A DNA stretch of 64,000 bases from JABFRJ01 sp031379035 (GTDB lineage Bacteria; Pseudomonadota; Alphaproteobacteria; Rhizobiales; Hyphomicrobiaceae): the NCBI GenBank assembly GCA_031379035.1, contig JANNEU010000083.1, positions 1-64,000 on the forward strand, read 5' to 3'. Every line of letters begins with the position of its first letter. Position 1 is the first letter of the stretch. Positions 24,363 through 32,333 of this stretch are shown in pieces. Both the position numbers and the translations under genes were made by a program. The notes below the pieces were generated by a model, which saw only the letters and a list, made by a program, of their open reading frames with translations, had not been told where the DNA came from and did no database searches.

Positions 24363-24820
24363 GGTCAAATACCTTGTCGTTGGCGGCCAGGCTGTGATTG
24401 TCCATGCACAGCCGCGTGCGACCAAAGATCTCGACATCTTCATTCAGCCCGCGCCAAAAAAATGGCGTGGCCCTTTTTCGGGCCTTGCAGGAATTCGGCG
24501 CGCCCTTGCGCGATCTCACAGCTGGGGACTTTATTGAAAAGGGCACGTTCTTCACGATGGGGGTACCGCCGATCGCCATCGACATTCTCTCGGAAATCGC
24601 AGGTGTAAAATTCGCGCAGGCTTGGAAGAACAGATCGACAGAAATTGTAGATCCGGAGAGCGGCTTGACGGCACATTTCATTTCGCGCGCCGATCTGATC
24701 GCGGGCAAGCTGGCGGCCGGACGTCCGCAAGACCTGGCGGACGTCGATGCGCTCCGCCGTGCACAAGCCGCCTTGGAACGGCAGGCCAAACGGAAGCGAA
24801 AGCCGCGTCAAAAAACGTGA
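24316..24820 (+). pseudogene. nucleotidyltransferase (MNT/AbiEii-like) split by a frameshift
   Basis: The first frame (from 24316) encodes MFRDFIELLSVLNAHKVKYL, the glycine-rich VVGGQAVIVHAQPR and KDLDIFI, the metal-binding motif of MNT-type nucleotidyltransferases. The family continuation, FRALQEFGAPLRDLTAGDF through ISRADLIAGKLAAGRPQDLADVDALR, is in the +1-shifted frame ending at 24820. The frames switch at a run of seven A at 24466-24472. With six A the protein would be about 167 aa and complete. The run may reflect true inactivation, phase variation, programmed slippage or a sequencing error. Confidence 0.75.
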
Positions 24821-24861
24821 GAATGCCGTCAAGCGGCACCTGACATGTCGGAGATTTTACC

Positions 24862-25110
24862 GTGCAGTCTGAACGCACCTACACCATCATCCTCGAACCC
24901 GACCCAGACGGCGGGTTCGTCGTGCACGTCCCGGCGCTGCCGGAAGTCTGCACCCAAGGTGACACTGAGACGGACGCGCTAGCAAACGCGCGCGAGGCGA
25001 TTGCACTCGCTGTAGAGGAGCGGATCGCAACAGGAGAAGCTGTCCCTGCCGACCAGCTCCCGCAAATCCGCAAAGTGTCTGTCACTGTCGATTTTCCAAC
25101 CGCTGCATGA
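24862..25110 (+). CDS. hicB: HicB-type antitoxin
   Basis: The 82-aa protein has the HicB partial RNase-H-like fold: YTIILEPDPDGGFVVHVPALP, GDTETDALANAREAI and a basic-acidic end. It is expected to neutralise HicA and repress the operon. It lacks a visible C-terminal helix-turn-helix or ribbon-helix-helix extension, so the autorepression role is uncertain. It begins at a GTG 42 bp after the nucleotidyltransferase remnant. The stop overlaps hicA by four bases (ATGA). Confidence 0.85.
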   Translation: MQSERTYTIILEPDPDGGFVVHVPALPEVCTQGDTETDALANAREAIALAVEERIATGEAVPADQLPQIRKVSVTVDFPTAA

Positions 25111-25340
25111 ACCCTAGGCTTCGCCAGCTTCGCGGCAGCGATGCTGTCCGCGCGCTCGAACGCGGTGGCTTCGTCGTCACGCGCATCAGGGGCAGTCACC
25201 ACATTCTTGTGCATCCCGGCGACAGGTCCCGGCGTGCGACCATACCTGTCCACGCTGGCGAGTCACTCAAACAAGGCACGCTGCGATCAATCTTGAAACA
25301 AGCGCGACTGAGCGAGGATGAACTGGTGCAGTTGCTGTAA
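25107..25340 (+). CDS. hicA: HicA-type mRNA interferase toxin
   Basis: The 77-aa protein carries the HicA dsRNA-binding-like fold: LRQLRGSDAVRALERGGF, then RIRGSHHILVHP with the catalytic His31, and ESLKQGTLRSILKQARLS. HicA cleaves mRNA when free of HicB. The order is hicB then hicA, the reverse of the classical arrangement but common. The pair lies within the insert that separates sdhA from sdhB. Confidence 0.87.
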   Translation: MNPRLRQLRGSDAVRALERGGFVVTRIRGSHHILVHPGDRSRRATIPVHAGESLKQGTLRSILKQARLSEDELVQLL

Positions 25341-25589
25341 CCCTCCGTTGGCTCGGACACTTTACAGCTTCGCAGCCAAATACTTTGCCTGTGGCGACGT
25401 CTGCTGCCGCCGTCTCCTCATTCCGCCAAATCTAGCACAACACTCTGTGCAACGCTGGCGCGAAAATCGTGGATGTTGGCCTGCCATCGCAACCGGATTT
25501 GTGGCAGAAGCTGCGGCCGGGGCACTCTCCAATCATCCCGCGCGCGGAACGCTGGGTTTGGGCGGTACGATCACGAGACCAAGCAGACT

Positions 25590-26270
25590 ATGGCCATCTT
25601 TCGCCGGACACCGCCGCCATCGACCCCACCTGGAGCACCGGAGACGGCTATCCCGGGGAAGGGGCCGGCGGGCGCTGGCGGCGTGAAACCTGTTGATCCA
25701 GGACGGGCGGCGCCGGAGCCATTGTCGATCATCCTGCCCGCCGTCGCAGCCCTCGGCTCCATTGCCTCCATCGCCGCCGTCGCCTGGCTGGCCGAAGACC
25801 GCACGGCCGACCGGCCAAAAGTGAAGCGGCGACTGGATGTGATCCTGCGGGACCTGGAGACGAGTTGCCTGGGCCTTGCGGAAATCCTGCGGCGTGTGAT
25901 CCGCCACAGCCCGATGTTCGGACTGCTGGGGGCGACAAGTGCGGCACCGATGAAGTTCGGCCTGCTGGGCACGCGGGTCGATACACAGCAGGGGCATGTC
26001 TATATTCACCTGGTCAACGACGTGGCGACCATGCTGGTACTAGCCACCCAGGCCAGCTTCGATGTGACGAATGCGATTGAGGATGGCGATCTGACGCCGA
26101 CGGAAGCGCTGATCTACAGGTTCGGCGACGCACAGGCGAAGTTGACGGTGCTGCTGGCAAGCCGAGAAAGCCTCAAGACGACGGTCGAGACAGCGCTGGC
26201 CATTGCGGAGGGACTGGTGGTGTGTGTGCGCGAGTTGAAGGCGCTCAGGCCACCTGAGACGCGGGCATAG
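25590..26270 (+). CDS. hypothetical membrane-anchored protein
   Basis: The 226-aa protein is unknown to me. It has a Pro-rich N-terminus (residues 5-50), one hydrophobic helix (PLSIILPAVAALGSIASIAAVAWLA) and a mainly helical cytoplasmic domain. The start at 25590 lacks a strong ribosome site; an in-frame extension upstream to 25473 has poor coding character and is ignored. It is the last gene of the accessory insert, 121 bp before sdhB. The 249 bp between hicA and this gene contain nothing recognisable. Confidence 0.5.
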   Translation: MAIFRRTPPPSTPPGAPETAIPGKGPAGAGGVKPVDPGRAAPEPLSIILPAVAALGSIASIAAVAWLAEDRTADRPKVKRRLDVILRDLETSCLGLAEILRRVIRHSPMFGLLGATSAAPMKFGLLGTRVDTQQGHVYIHLVNDVATMLVLATQASFDVTNAIEDGDLTPTEALIYRFGDAQAKLTVLLASRESLKTTVETALAIAEGLVVCVRELKALRPPETRA

Positions 26271-26390
26271 GGCACCTCCGGACAGCTTGCCGCAGCAGTG
26301 GTCGGAATGCCTCACTCAGCGTTGACTTGAACTGTGCTAATGAACAGAGTGCACCGCACAAAAACTGGATTTCTCCGGAAGACGTACTCC

Positions 26391-27173
26391 ATGGTTCAGC
26401 TGTCGCTCCCCAGCAACTCCAAGATCACCACCGGCAAAGTCTGGAACAATCCCGGCAAGGCTAAGGGTGACTGGAAGCAGTTCAAGATCTACCGCTGGAA
26501 TCCGGATGATCCAGCCAACCCGCGCACCGATACGTACTGGGTGGATCGCAGCAGCTGCGGGCCCATGGTTCTCGACGCGTTGATCAAGATCAAAGGCGAG
26601 ATCGACAGCACGCTGACGTTCCGGCGGTCATGCCGGGAAGGCATCTGCGGATCGTGCGCTATGAACATCGACGGCACCAATACGCTGGCGTGTCTGAAGT
26701 CGATGGACGACGTGCGCGGCGCGGTGTCGGTTTATCCATTGCCGCACATGAAGGTCATCAAGGACCTGGTGCCGGATATGACGAATTTCTATGCGCAACA
26801 CGCTTCGGTGGAGCCGTGGCTCAAGACCTCGACGCCGACGCCGCCGACCGAGTGGAAGCAGGCGCATAGTGATCGCGAGAAGCTAGACGGGCTTTATGAG
26901 TGCATTCTGTGCGCCTGCTGCTCGACGTCGTGCCCGAGTTACTGGTGGAATTCGGACCGCTACCTGGGTCCTGCAGCGCTGTTGCAGGCCTATCGCTGGG
27001 TGATCGACAGCCGCGACGAGGCAACCGGCGACCGGCTTGATGACTTGGAAGATCCATTCCGGCTCTACCGTTGCCACACCATTTTGAATTGTGCGAAGGC
27101 CTGCCCCAAGGGGCTGAACCCAGCCAAGGCAATTGCCGAACTGAAAAAGCTGATGGTGGAGCGGCGGGTTTAA
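26391..27173 (+). CDS. sdhB: succinate dehydrogenase iron-sulfur subunit
   Basis: The 260-aa protein holds all three clusters. The [2Fe-2S] ligands are in SCREGICGSCAMNIDGTN followed by LAC, the [4Fe-4S] ligands in CILCACCSTSCPSYWW, and the [3Fe-4S] ligands in CHTILNCAKACPKGLNP. It carries electrons from SdhA flavin to the membrane quinone. The ATG at 26391 with GGAAG upstream gives normal length. Although separated from sdhCDA by 2.9 kb, the gene is intact and on the same strand. Confidence 0.97.
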   Translation: MVQLSLPSNSKITTGKVWNNPGKAKGDWKQFKIYRWNPDDPANPRTDTYWVDRSSCGPMVLDALIKIKGEIDSTLTFRRSCREGICGSCAMNIDGTNTLACLKSMDDVRGAVSVYPLPHMKVIKDLVPDMTNFYAQHASVEPWLKTSTPTPPTEWKQAHSDREKLDGLYECILCACCSTSCPSYWWNSDRYLGPAALLQAYRWVIDSRDEATGDRLDDLEDPFRLYRCHTILNCAKACPKGLNPAKAIAELKKLMVERRV

Positions 27174-27325
27174 ACGAGACCGCCACTGCGGCACTGTTCG
27201 CTTTGAGACAATCTTGACCGTCACAATCACGGCATGACACCATCTCCGGATGTCGTCGAGTGTCCGCTATTTTTGCGGATGACACCTTACGATTTTGGAG
27301 CAGGCAATTTTAGCATGGATTAGCT

Positions 27326-27505
27326 ATGCGCAATTTTACTTTGAAGATGATCGCTCTGTCGGTGGCGGTTTGGGTGGCGGTGTGCATCACGGATGGTTCG
27401 TACACATCGAGTGAGGCCCGCGAGTGCCGTGTCGGCCCGCGCCGGGTCATGTCTTGCTGCCCGAACGGGTTCAAGTTCGCGGCCGGCAGGGCATGCAAGC
27501 GATAA
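27326..27505 (+). CDS. small secreted cysteine-containing protein (putative)
   Basis: The 59-aa ORF has a convincing signal peptide (MRNFTLKMIALSVAVWVAVC) and a short mature part with Cys34, Cys44, Cys45 and Cys57 among basic residues (RECRVGPRRVMSCCPNGF). It is too short for confident family assignment, and its ribosome site is poor. The 152 bp before it, after sdhB, contain a TTGACC element near 27212 and a small gtccgc/gcggat hairpin but no other gene. Existence as a gene is plausible, not certain. Confidence 0.4.
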   Translation: MRNFTLKMIALSVAVWVAVCITDGSYTSSEARECRVGPRRVMSCCPNGFKFAAGRACKR

Positions 27506-27614
27506 CGGCCTCGGTTCACTCGCAACGCGGCCAGCCTGTTTTTCAGTCATTTGTCGCGCGGAGTTTGCCATGTAGGGTGCCGCTTAAGACCAGAGTTTCT
27601 TGCGGAGACCATCC

Positions 27615-28004
27615 ATGCTCGATCACGTTGGCATTCCGGTATCGGACTACGAACGCTCAAAGGTGTTCTATTCGAAGGTGCTGAAACCGCTCGGCTATGA
27701 GCTGGCGTTTGAAGTATCGTCGGCAGAGACCGGTGGCAAGCGGCACGCGGGGTTTGGTGCCGGCGGCCGGCCGCAATTCTGGATCGGGACCGGAAAACCG
27801 CTGAAGGGTGGGCAGGCGCATTTTGCGTTCGTCGCCAAAACGCGTGACGCGGTGCGAGCGTTTTATGACGCGGCCATGAAGGCGGGCGGCAGCGACAACG
27901 GCGCACCCGGTTTGAGGCCGCATTATCACGAGAACTACTACGGGGCGTTTGTGTTCGATCCAGACGGTCAGAACATTGAAGCCGTGTGTCATACCGCTGA
28001 ATGA
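27615..28004 (+). CDS. VOC (glyoxalase/bleomycin resistance) family protein
   Basis: The 129-aa protein has the paired beta-alpha-beta-beta-beta modules of the vicinal oxygen chelate fold. MLDHVGIPVSDYERSKVFY carries the first metal His, and GGQAHFAFVAKTRDAVRAFYDAA and YGAFVFDPDGQNIEAVCH carry later ligands. Such proteins include glyoxalase I, dioxygenases and antibiotic-binding proteins; this short form is unassigned. The ATG at 27615 has GGAG nine bases upstream. It is followed by 227 bp holding a terminator and no convincing gene. Confidence 0.88.
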   Translation: MLDHVGIPVSDYERSKVFYSKVLKPLGYELAFEVSSAETGGKRHAGFGAGGRPQFWIGTGKPLKGGQAHFAFVAKTRDAVRAFYDAAMKAGGSDNGAPGLRPHYHENYYGAFVFDPDGQNIEAVCHTAE

Positions 28005-28165
28005 ACAGGCGAACGAACGGCGAAATGCGGCCATGGCGTGGCGTTATCTGGGCCGCTATGGCGCGCAGGTGTGAATATGCAGTGACCCTGCCGTTCACGC
28101 CGCCGTCAGTGCGCAGAGGATAGGTTGTTGCTACCCTGCACTTTTAACTTCCCCGGCGTGATAGG

Positions 28166-28198
28166 GGCGCAGCGCGCAGGGTCGCTGCGCCTTTTTTT
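28166..28198 (+). terminator. strong intrinsic terminator, plus strand
   Basis: GGCGCAGCG (28166-28174) pairs perfectly with CGCTGCGCC (28183-28191), followed by seven T. It lies 161 bp after the VOC gene and just past the 3' end of the opposite-strand pilin gene. It terminates rightward transcription. Confidence 0.92.
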
Positions 28199-28231
28199 GC
28201 GCGTGCGTCCCCTTGGCAGCTGAGAGTAGCT

Positions 28232-28405
28232 TTACTTGGTGGTGTTCATATTGGTAGCGACCTTGGAGAACGTGTTCGCCACATTCTTGCCGAGGGTCGA
28301 CGCAGCCGAAATGATGGCAACGGAAATCAAAGAGGCAATCAGGCCGTACTCGATTGCGGTTGCGCCGCTTTCGTCTGCGATGAACCGGTCTAACAGCACT
28401 TTCAT
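28232..28405 (-). CDS. second Flp-type pilin, orphan
   Basis: The 57-aa prepilin is 49/57 identical to the flp product at 5537-5710. The whole stretch from DESGATAIEYGL through the hydrophobic helix is unchanged, and differences are confined to the leader (MKVLLDRFIA) and two late positions (Lys48, Thr51). Codons differ at many silent sites, so the copies are old and kept under selection. No assembly genes are nearby, so CpaA and the Tad machine must process it. The 340-bp upstream region to 28745 has a TTAA half-site but no perfect CtrA box. Confidence 0.93.
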   Translation of the reverse strand: MKVLLDRFIADESGATAIEYGLIASLISVAIISAASTLGKNVANTFSKVATNMNTTK

Positions 28406-28745
28406 AGTCTCGTTCTCCCGCTAGGCCTTCTTCTTGATCACTCGTTGGAGCCATTACTACGGCAAAAGTTTATTCAATTCGTTAAATGTCGCGGTGGATT
28501 GTGCGGACGCTTGTTTACCCGGCGGAAGCCAAGCTTCGGGTCTTGTGACGCTGAGCGCCCTGGAACGCGGTCATCCCTGGGCTGATCTCGGCCATAAGCG
28601 GCCTATTGTACCGCTTGGCACCATGACATCCCGTGACCGGTTGGGACTTGCTGACCATAGTGTTACCATACCTCACACTTACGAGTTCCGAACTTCGCCT
28701 TTGCTATCGTTGACGGCCGCTACTCGTCCAACCTGAGCGTTCTCT

Positions 28746-29264
28746 ATGCTGCACCTTGAAACGATCCGGCTTCGATCTGTGGTTGCGGGCGCACTCGTTG
28801 TCTTGACAGGTGGGATTGCCGCTTCGGCGCAGGAATACTGTGTCGCCTGTGCGGGGCCGGACACTCTCTACCGTTGTGTCATCGACGGTGCACGCCCCGG
28901 TGCCGCACCGTCGCTGCAAGTGTTGTGCATCACCGCGCTCGCCAAGGACGGCCAGCATGCGACGTGTGCGGTCAAGCGCGGCGTGGGGGTGCTCGACTGC
29001 AACGGAGCCGTCAAACGCGTAGCGGTCCCAGTTGACGGTGCAGCGCCTGTCGTCGCGCTGCCAGTACCGGAGCCAAAGCCGACGACCCCGCAAGGGGAGC
29101 CGAAAACAGTCGCCGAAATGTTGCAGCGCGCCAAAGACCAGAACGATCGCAGTTGGGAAAAAGCCAACGCGCAAATCAAAGCCAACAACGAAAAAGCCGG
29201 CTCGTTTCTCAAGAAATCCTGGGACTGTGTCGCGTCGCTGTTCTTCAAATGTGGGACTGAGTGA
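28746..29264 (+). CDS. hypothetical secreted cysteine-rich protein
   Basis: The 172-aa protein has a signal peptide (VVAGALVVLTGGIAASAQ, cleavage near ASA-QE). A domain with about six cysteines follows (YCVACAGPDTLYRC, VLCITALA, ATCAVKRG, VLDCNG), then a Pro-rich linker and a helical end (VAEMLQRAKDQNDRSWEKANAQI) with two more cysteines. I know no family. It is probably a periplasmic or surface protein stabilised by disulfides. A 160-bp spacer separates it from phaB. Confidence 0.6.
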   Translation: MLHLETIRLRSVVAGALVVLTGGIAASAQEYCVACAGPDTLYRCVIDGARPGAAPSLQVLCITALAKDGQHATCAVKRGVGVLDCNGAVKRVAVPVDGAAPVVALPVPEPKPTTPQGEPKTVAEMLQRAKDQNDRSWEKANAQIKANNEKAGSFLKKSWDCVASLFFKCGTE

Positions 29265-29424
29265 CCTGCCTCGATACCGTTGGGCGTTGAAAAATATGGC
29301 GGGTATCCGAAGGTTACGCTTGATCTCCCAAAAGCGCTGCGCAAGTGTTTCGGCCAGGGCTTGAAACGCGGGCCTTGGCTGTTCTCTGATAGACGGCCCC
29401 AAAAAGCTAATGGAGGAATGCCAC

Positions 29425-30174
29425 ATGTTAGGAAAACAGCGCGTTGTGCTCGTGACGGGTGGCATGGGCGGCTTGGGCGAGGCCATCTGCAAAAAGATGG
29501 CCGCGATGGGCAATGTGGTCGTGACGACCTATTCGCCCTCCAACAAGACATCCGGCGATTGGCTCAAATCCATGAAGGCCGACGGGTTCACTTTTCACGC
29601 CTATGCCGCCGACGTGACCGACTTTGAAGCCTGCGGTGGGCTCGTTGCCAAAATCCAGGCCGAACTTGGACCAGTTGACGTCCTGGTGAACAACGCCGGC
29701 ATCACCCGCGACACGACTTTTAAGAAGATGACCAAGGTCGATTGGGACGCGGTGATGCACACCAATCTCGACAGTACCTTCAACATGACCAAGCCGGTTA
29801 TGGACGGCATGGTCGAACGGGGCTGGGGCCGCGTTATCAACATCTCCTCGGTCAACGGCCAGAAGGGCGCGTTCGGGCAGACGAACTACTCTGCCGCCAA
29901 GGCTGGCATGCATGGGTTTACGAAAGCGCTGGCGCTTGAGGTTGCGCGCCGCGGCGTGACCGTCAATACGATCTCGCCGGGCTATATCGGCACCAAGATG
30001 GTGATGGCGATCGACAAGGCCGTGCTCGACAGCAAGATCCTGCCGCAGATCCCAATGGGGCGCCTTGGCAAGCCGGATGAAGTGGCAGGTCTTGTGGCCT
30101 ATCTCGCGTCCGATGAAGCGGCGTTCCTGACCGGAGCCAACATCGCCATCAACGGCGGTCAGCATATGCAGTAA
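29425..30174 (+). CDS. phaB: acetoacetyl-CoA reductase
   Basis: The 249-aa short-chain dehydrogenase has VTGGMGGLGEAIC for the NADPH-binding glycine motif and NNAG. The catalytic tetrad includes Ser142 in NISSVNG, Tyr155 and Lys159. The AFGQTNYSAAKAGMHGF and RGVTVNTISPGYIGT segments are typical of PhaB rather than FabG. It reduces acetoacetyl-CoA to (R)-3-hydroxybutyryl-CoA for polyhydroxybutyrate. The ATG at 29425 with GGAGG upstream is clear. phaA and phaC are not adjacent. Confidence 0.92.
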   Translation: MLGKQRVVLVTGGMGGLGEAICKKMAAMGNVVVTTYSPSNKTSGDWLKSMKADGFTFHAYAADVTDFEACGGLVAKIQAELGPVDVLVNNAGITRDTTFKKMTKVDWDAVMHTNLDSTFNMTKPVMDGMVERGWGRVINISSVNGQKGAFGQTNYSAAKAGMHGFTKALALEVARRGVTVNTISPGYIGTKMVMAIDKAVLDSKILPQIPMGRLGKPDEVAGLVAYLASDEAAFLTGANIAINGGQHMQ

Positions 30175-30304
30175 TACCAGCGACGGCTGCGCTTCGCGAT
30201 GATCTGGTGACAGGTCCGCGTGGCGCAGTCCGGCGCGCATGATGATTTTTGAATAGATTTTTGATTGCTATTTTGTCAGCCCCCGGGGCGACCAGCGAAA
30301 TGCA

Positions 30305-30352
30305 CGTGCGTGTGCGTGTGCGTGTGCGTGTGCGTGTGCGTGTGCGTGTGCG
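30305..30352. repeat. hexanucleotide microsatellite (TGTGCG)7
   Basis: Seven perfect TGTGCG units (30311-30352) follow one variant unit. The sequence from about 30300 is strictly alternating purine-pyrimidine for over 50 bp, a Z-DNA-prone pattern. It lies in the 374-bp gap between phaB and the outer-membrane protein gene, ending 196 bp before that start codon. The rest of the gap shows no gene I can support. Confidence 0.95.
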
Positions 30353-30548
30353 ATACTCAGCCTCGTGGTGCGGGCATCGTGACCGAACCGCATGGATTGC
30401 AACTTCTCCACAGTTCTCTTCGTGCGGACCATCGACTCAGGTACACGCCTGCGGTGATCGTGGCGTACGAACGATGATGACGGCCAGCAAAACGCCATGG
30501 CTATTGCGCGGCGTTCCTTTTTCACTTGAGCCTTGTGGGGACTGATTG

Positions 30549-31208
30549 ATGATACACACGCTATTTAAGACAACGCATTTCGCAGCTCTTGTTCTGAGTT
30601 CTGCACTTCTCTGTGGCCCGGCGCAGGCACAATCGTCGAACAGCGCGGCCAGCTTCCAAGGTCCATACATTGGAATATCGCCGATTTATGGATGGGCGAA
30701 GTCTAACATTACGCTGTCGCGCCCTGGGTTTGCGGACGTTAGTGGATCCAAGGATAGCAACGGTCCGGCGATCGCTGTTTTTGCCGGCTACGATTGGCGC
30801 GTTGGTTCAGGGACGGTGTTGGGCGTGTCCGGTGATTTCGGTTTCGCAAAGTTGGGGGATTCGCGCACTGCGCCGGCTGGTACTGTTCGCGGACGGTTTG
30901 GTCAGGTCGTGGCTCCTGACGTTTTGCTTTATGCAACCGGCGGCGGAACATTTGCGCAGCAGTCGCTTTCCGGAACGCTCGGCGGTGTGGCGTACGATGT
31001 GACGCAAGTTAAAAGCGGCTTGGTTTTTGGTGGTGGGCTTGAGACCCGGACAGCTCTCGGAACTCAGCCCATCCGGCTTGGGGTCGAAGTGCTGCGGCAT
31101 CACCTGAGCAAATTTGAATTTGACGCTGGCACGCGGCACCTCGCCATCGACAATAAGGTTTGGACCCTCGGCCTGCGAGCGGCAATTCCACTAGGAGCCG
31201 GACGCTGA
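30549..31208 (+). CDS. outer-membrane beta-barrel protein
   Basis: The 219-aa protein has a signal peptide (FAALVLSSALLCGPAQAQ). Alternating hydrophobic strands follow (YIGISPIYGWAKS, AIAVFAGYDWRVG, VLLYATGGGTFA, VWTLGLRAAIPLG), typical of the OmpA-like/Omp25-31 eight-stranded barrels of Hyphomicrobiales. The C-terminus is not the canonical aromatic residue. The ATG at 30549 follows a TTG in frame and has GGGGA ten bases upstream. The hexamer repeat upstream may affect its expression. Confidence 0.75.
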   Translation: MIHTLFKTTHFAALVLSSALLCGPAQAQSSNSAASFQGPYIGISPIYGWAKSNITLSRPGFADVSGSKDSNGPAIAVFAGYDWRVGSGTVLGVSGDFGFAKLGDSRTAPAGTVRGRFGQVVAPDVLLYATGGGTFAQQSLSGTLGGVAYDVTQVKSGLVFGGGLETRTALGTQPIRLGVEVLRHHLSKFEFDAGTRHLAIDNKVWTLGLRAAIPLGAGR

Positions 31209-31368
31209 CGCGCCTTTTCGTTCCAGTTCATACCTGGGCCTCTGCCAACCAGCAGGGGCCTTCTCTTCGAGCCGCAGCCTCGGCCGCAACCACCACCATG
31301 GTTGCACTTGCTTGCGCGCGCGTTCTGCCCCACAAGCGGCCTCAAATTCCTGGAGCACACGCGCGCAC

Positions 31369-32268
31369 ATGGCCATTCTTGTTGACAGCAGCACCAAGGT
31401 TCTCTGCCAAGGTATTACCGGCAGTCAGGGTACATTCCACACCAAACAGGCGAAAGCCTATGGAACACAAGTGGTTGGGGGTGTGACCCCAGGCAAAGGT
31501 GGAACAATCCATCCGGATGCAGACCTTGCTGGTGTGCCGCTGTTTAACTCGGTTGCAGAAGCCAAGGCCAAAACGGGTGCCAACGCGACCTCGATCTATG
31601 TGCCCCCTCCGTTTGCCGCTGACGCTATTCTTGAAGCGATCGACGCTGAAATTCCGCTGATCATTTGCATCACCGAAGGTATCCCGGTGATGGACATGGT
31701 GCGCGTGAAGCGGGCGCTGACAGGTTCGTGGTCACGGCTGATTGGGCCTAACTGTCCAGGCGTGCTGACACCGAACCAGTGCAAGATCGGTATCATGCCC
31801 GGCAATATCTTCCGAAAGGGCCATGTGGGCATCGTCTCGCGGTCCGGTACCTTGACGTATGAAGCGGTGAAGCAGACTTCGGACGCTGGGCTTGGCCAGT
31901 CGACAGCCGTTGGCATCGGCGGTGACCCGGTCAAGGGTACAGAGTTTATCGATGTGCTGGAGATGTTCCTGGCAGACCCCGATACACACTCGATCATCAT
32001 GATCGGCGAGATTGGGGGATCGGCGGAGGAGGACGCAGCGGCGTTTATCAAACGGGAGCGCGCTAAGGGGCGTTCCAAGCCAATGGCCGGCTTTATCGCG
32101 GGTTCGACGGCACCTCCAGGTCGCCGCATGGGTCATGCGGGCGCGATCATCTCGGGTGGCAAGGGCAAGGCCGAAGACAAGTTCGAAGCGATGCGTCAGG
32201 CCGGCATTGCAATTGCCGATAGCCCAGCGAGCCTCGGCACGACATTGGCAAAGGTGCTGAAGGGTTAG
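31369..32268 (+). CDS. sucD: succinate-CoA ligase alpha subunit
   Basis: The 299-aa protein has the CoA-binding Rossmann domain (CQGITGSQGTFHTKQA), the GPNCPGVLTP segment and the active-site phosphohistidine His256 in GRRMGHAGAI. It interconverts succinyl-CoA and succinate with nucleotide formation. sucC should sit immediately upstream but is not found between 27 and 31 kb. The alternative, a malate-CoA ligase alpha subunit (MtkB) of a serine-cycle methylotroph, is less likely next to sucAB. The ATG at 31369 gives normal length. Confidence 0.92.
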   Translation: MAILVDSSTKVLCQGITGSQGTFHTKQAKAYGTQVVGGVTPGKGGTIHPDADLAGVPLFNSVAEAKAKTGANATSIYVPPPFAADAILEAIDAEIPLIICITEGIPVMDMVRVKRALTGSWSRLIGPNCPGVLTPNQCKIGIMPGNIFRKGHVGIVSRSGTLTYEAVKQTSDAGLGQSTAVGIGGDPVKGTEFIDVLEMFLADPDTHSIIMIGEIGGSAEEDAAAFIKRERAKGRSKPMAGFIAGSTAPPGRRMGHAGAIISGGKGKAEDKFEAMRQAGIAIADSPASLGTTLAKVLKG

Positions 32269-32333
32269 GCGTTTCGCTATCCTCTGCGTTCGATTGCGTT
32301 TTGTGCGCGTTGCGCTCAGCGGAGCCCCTCAAG

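Noticed and set aside
28001..28123. 41-codon plus-strand open frame directly after the VOC gene
   Set aside because: Too short, Arg-rich and without family resemblance or good ribosome site.
28406..28745. CtrA box ahead of the second Flp pilin
   Set aside because: Only a single TTAA half-site is present; spacing to other TTAA-like words does not fit N7.
30249..30545. Open frames containing VRVRVR or CVCVCV repeats
   Set aside because: They only translate the hexanucleotide microsatellite; there is no sensible protein around it.
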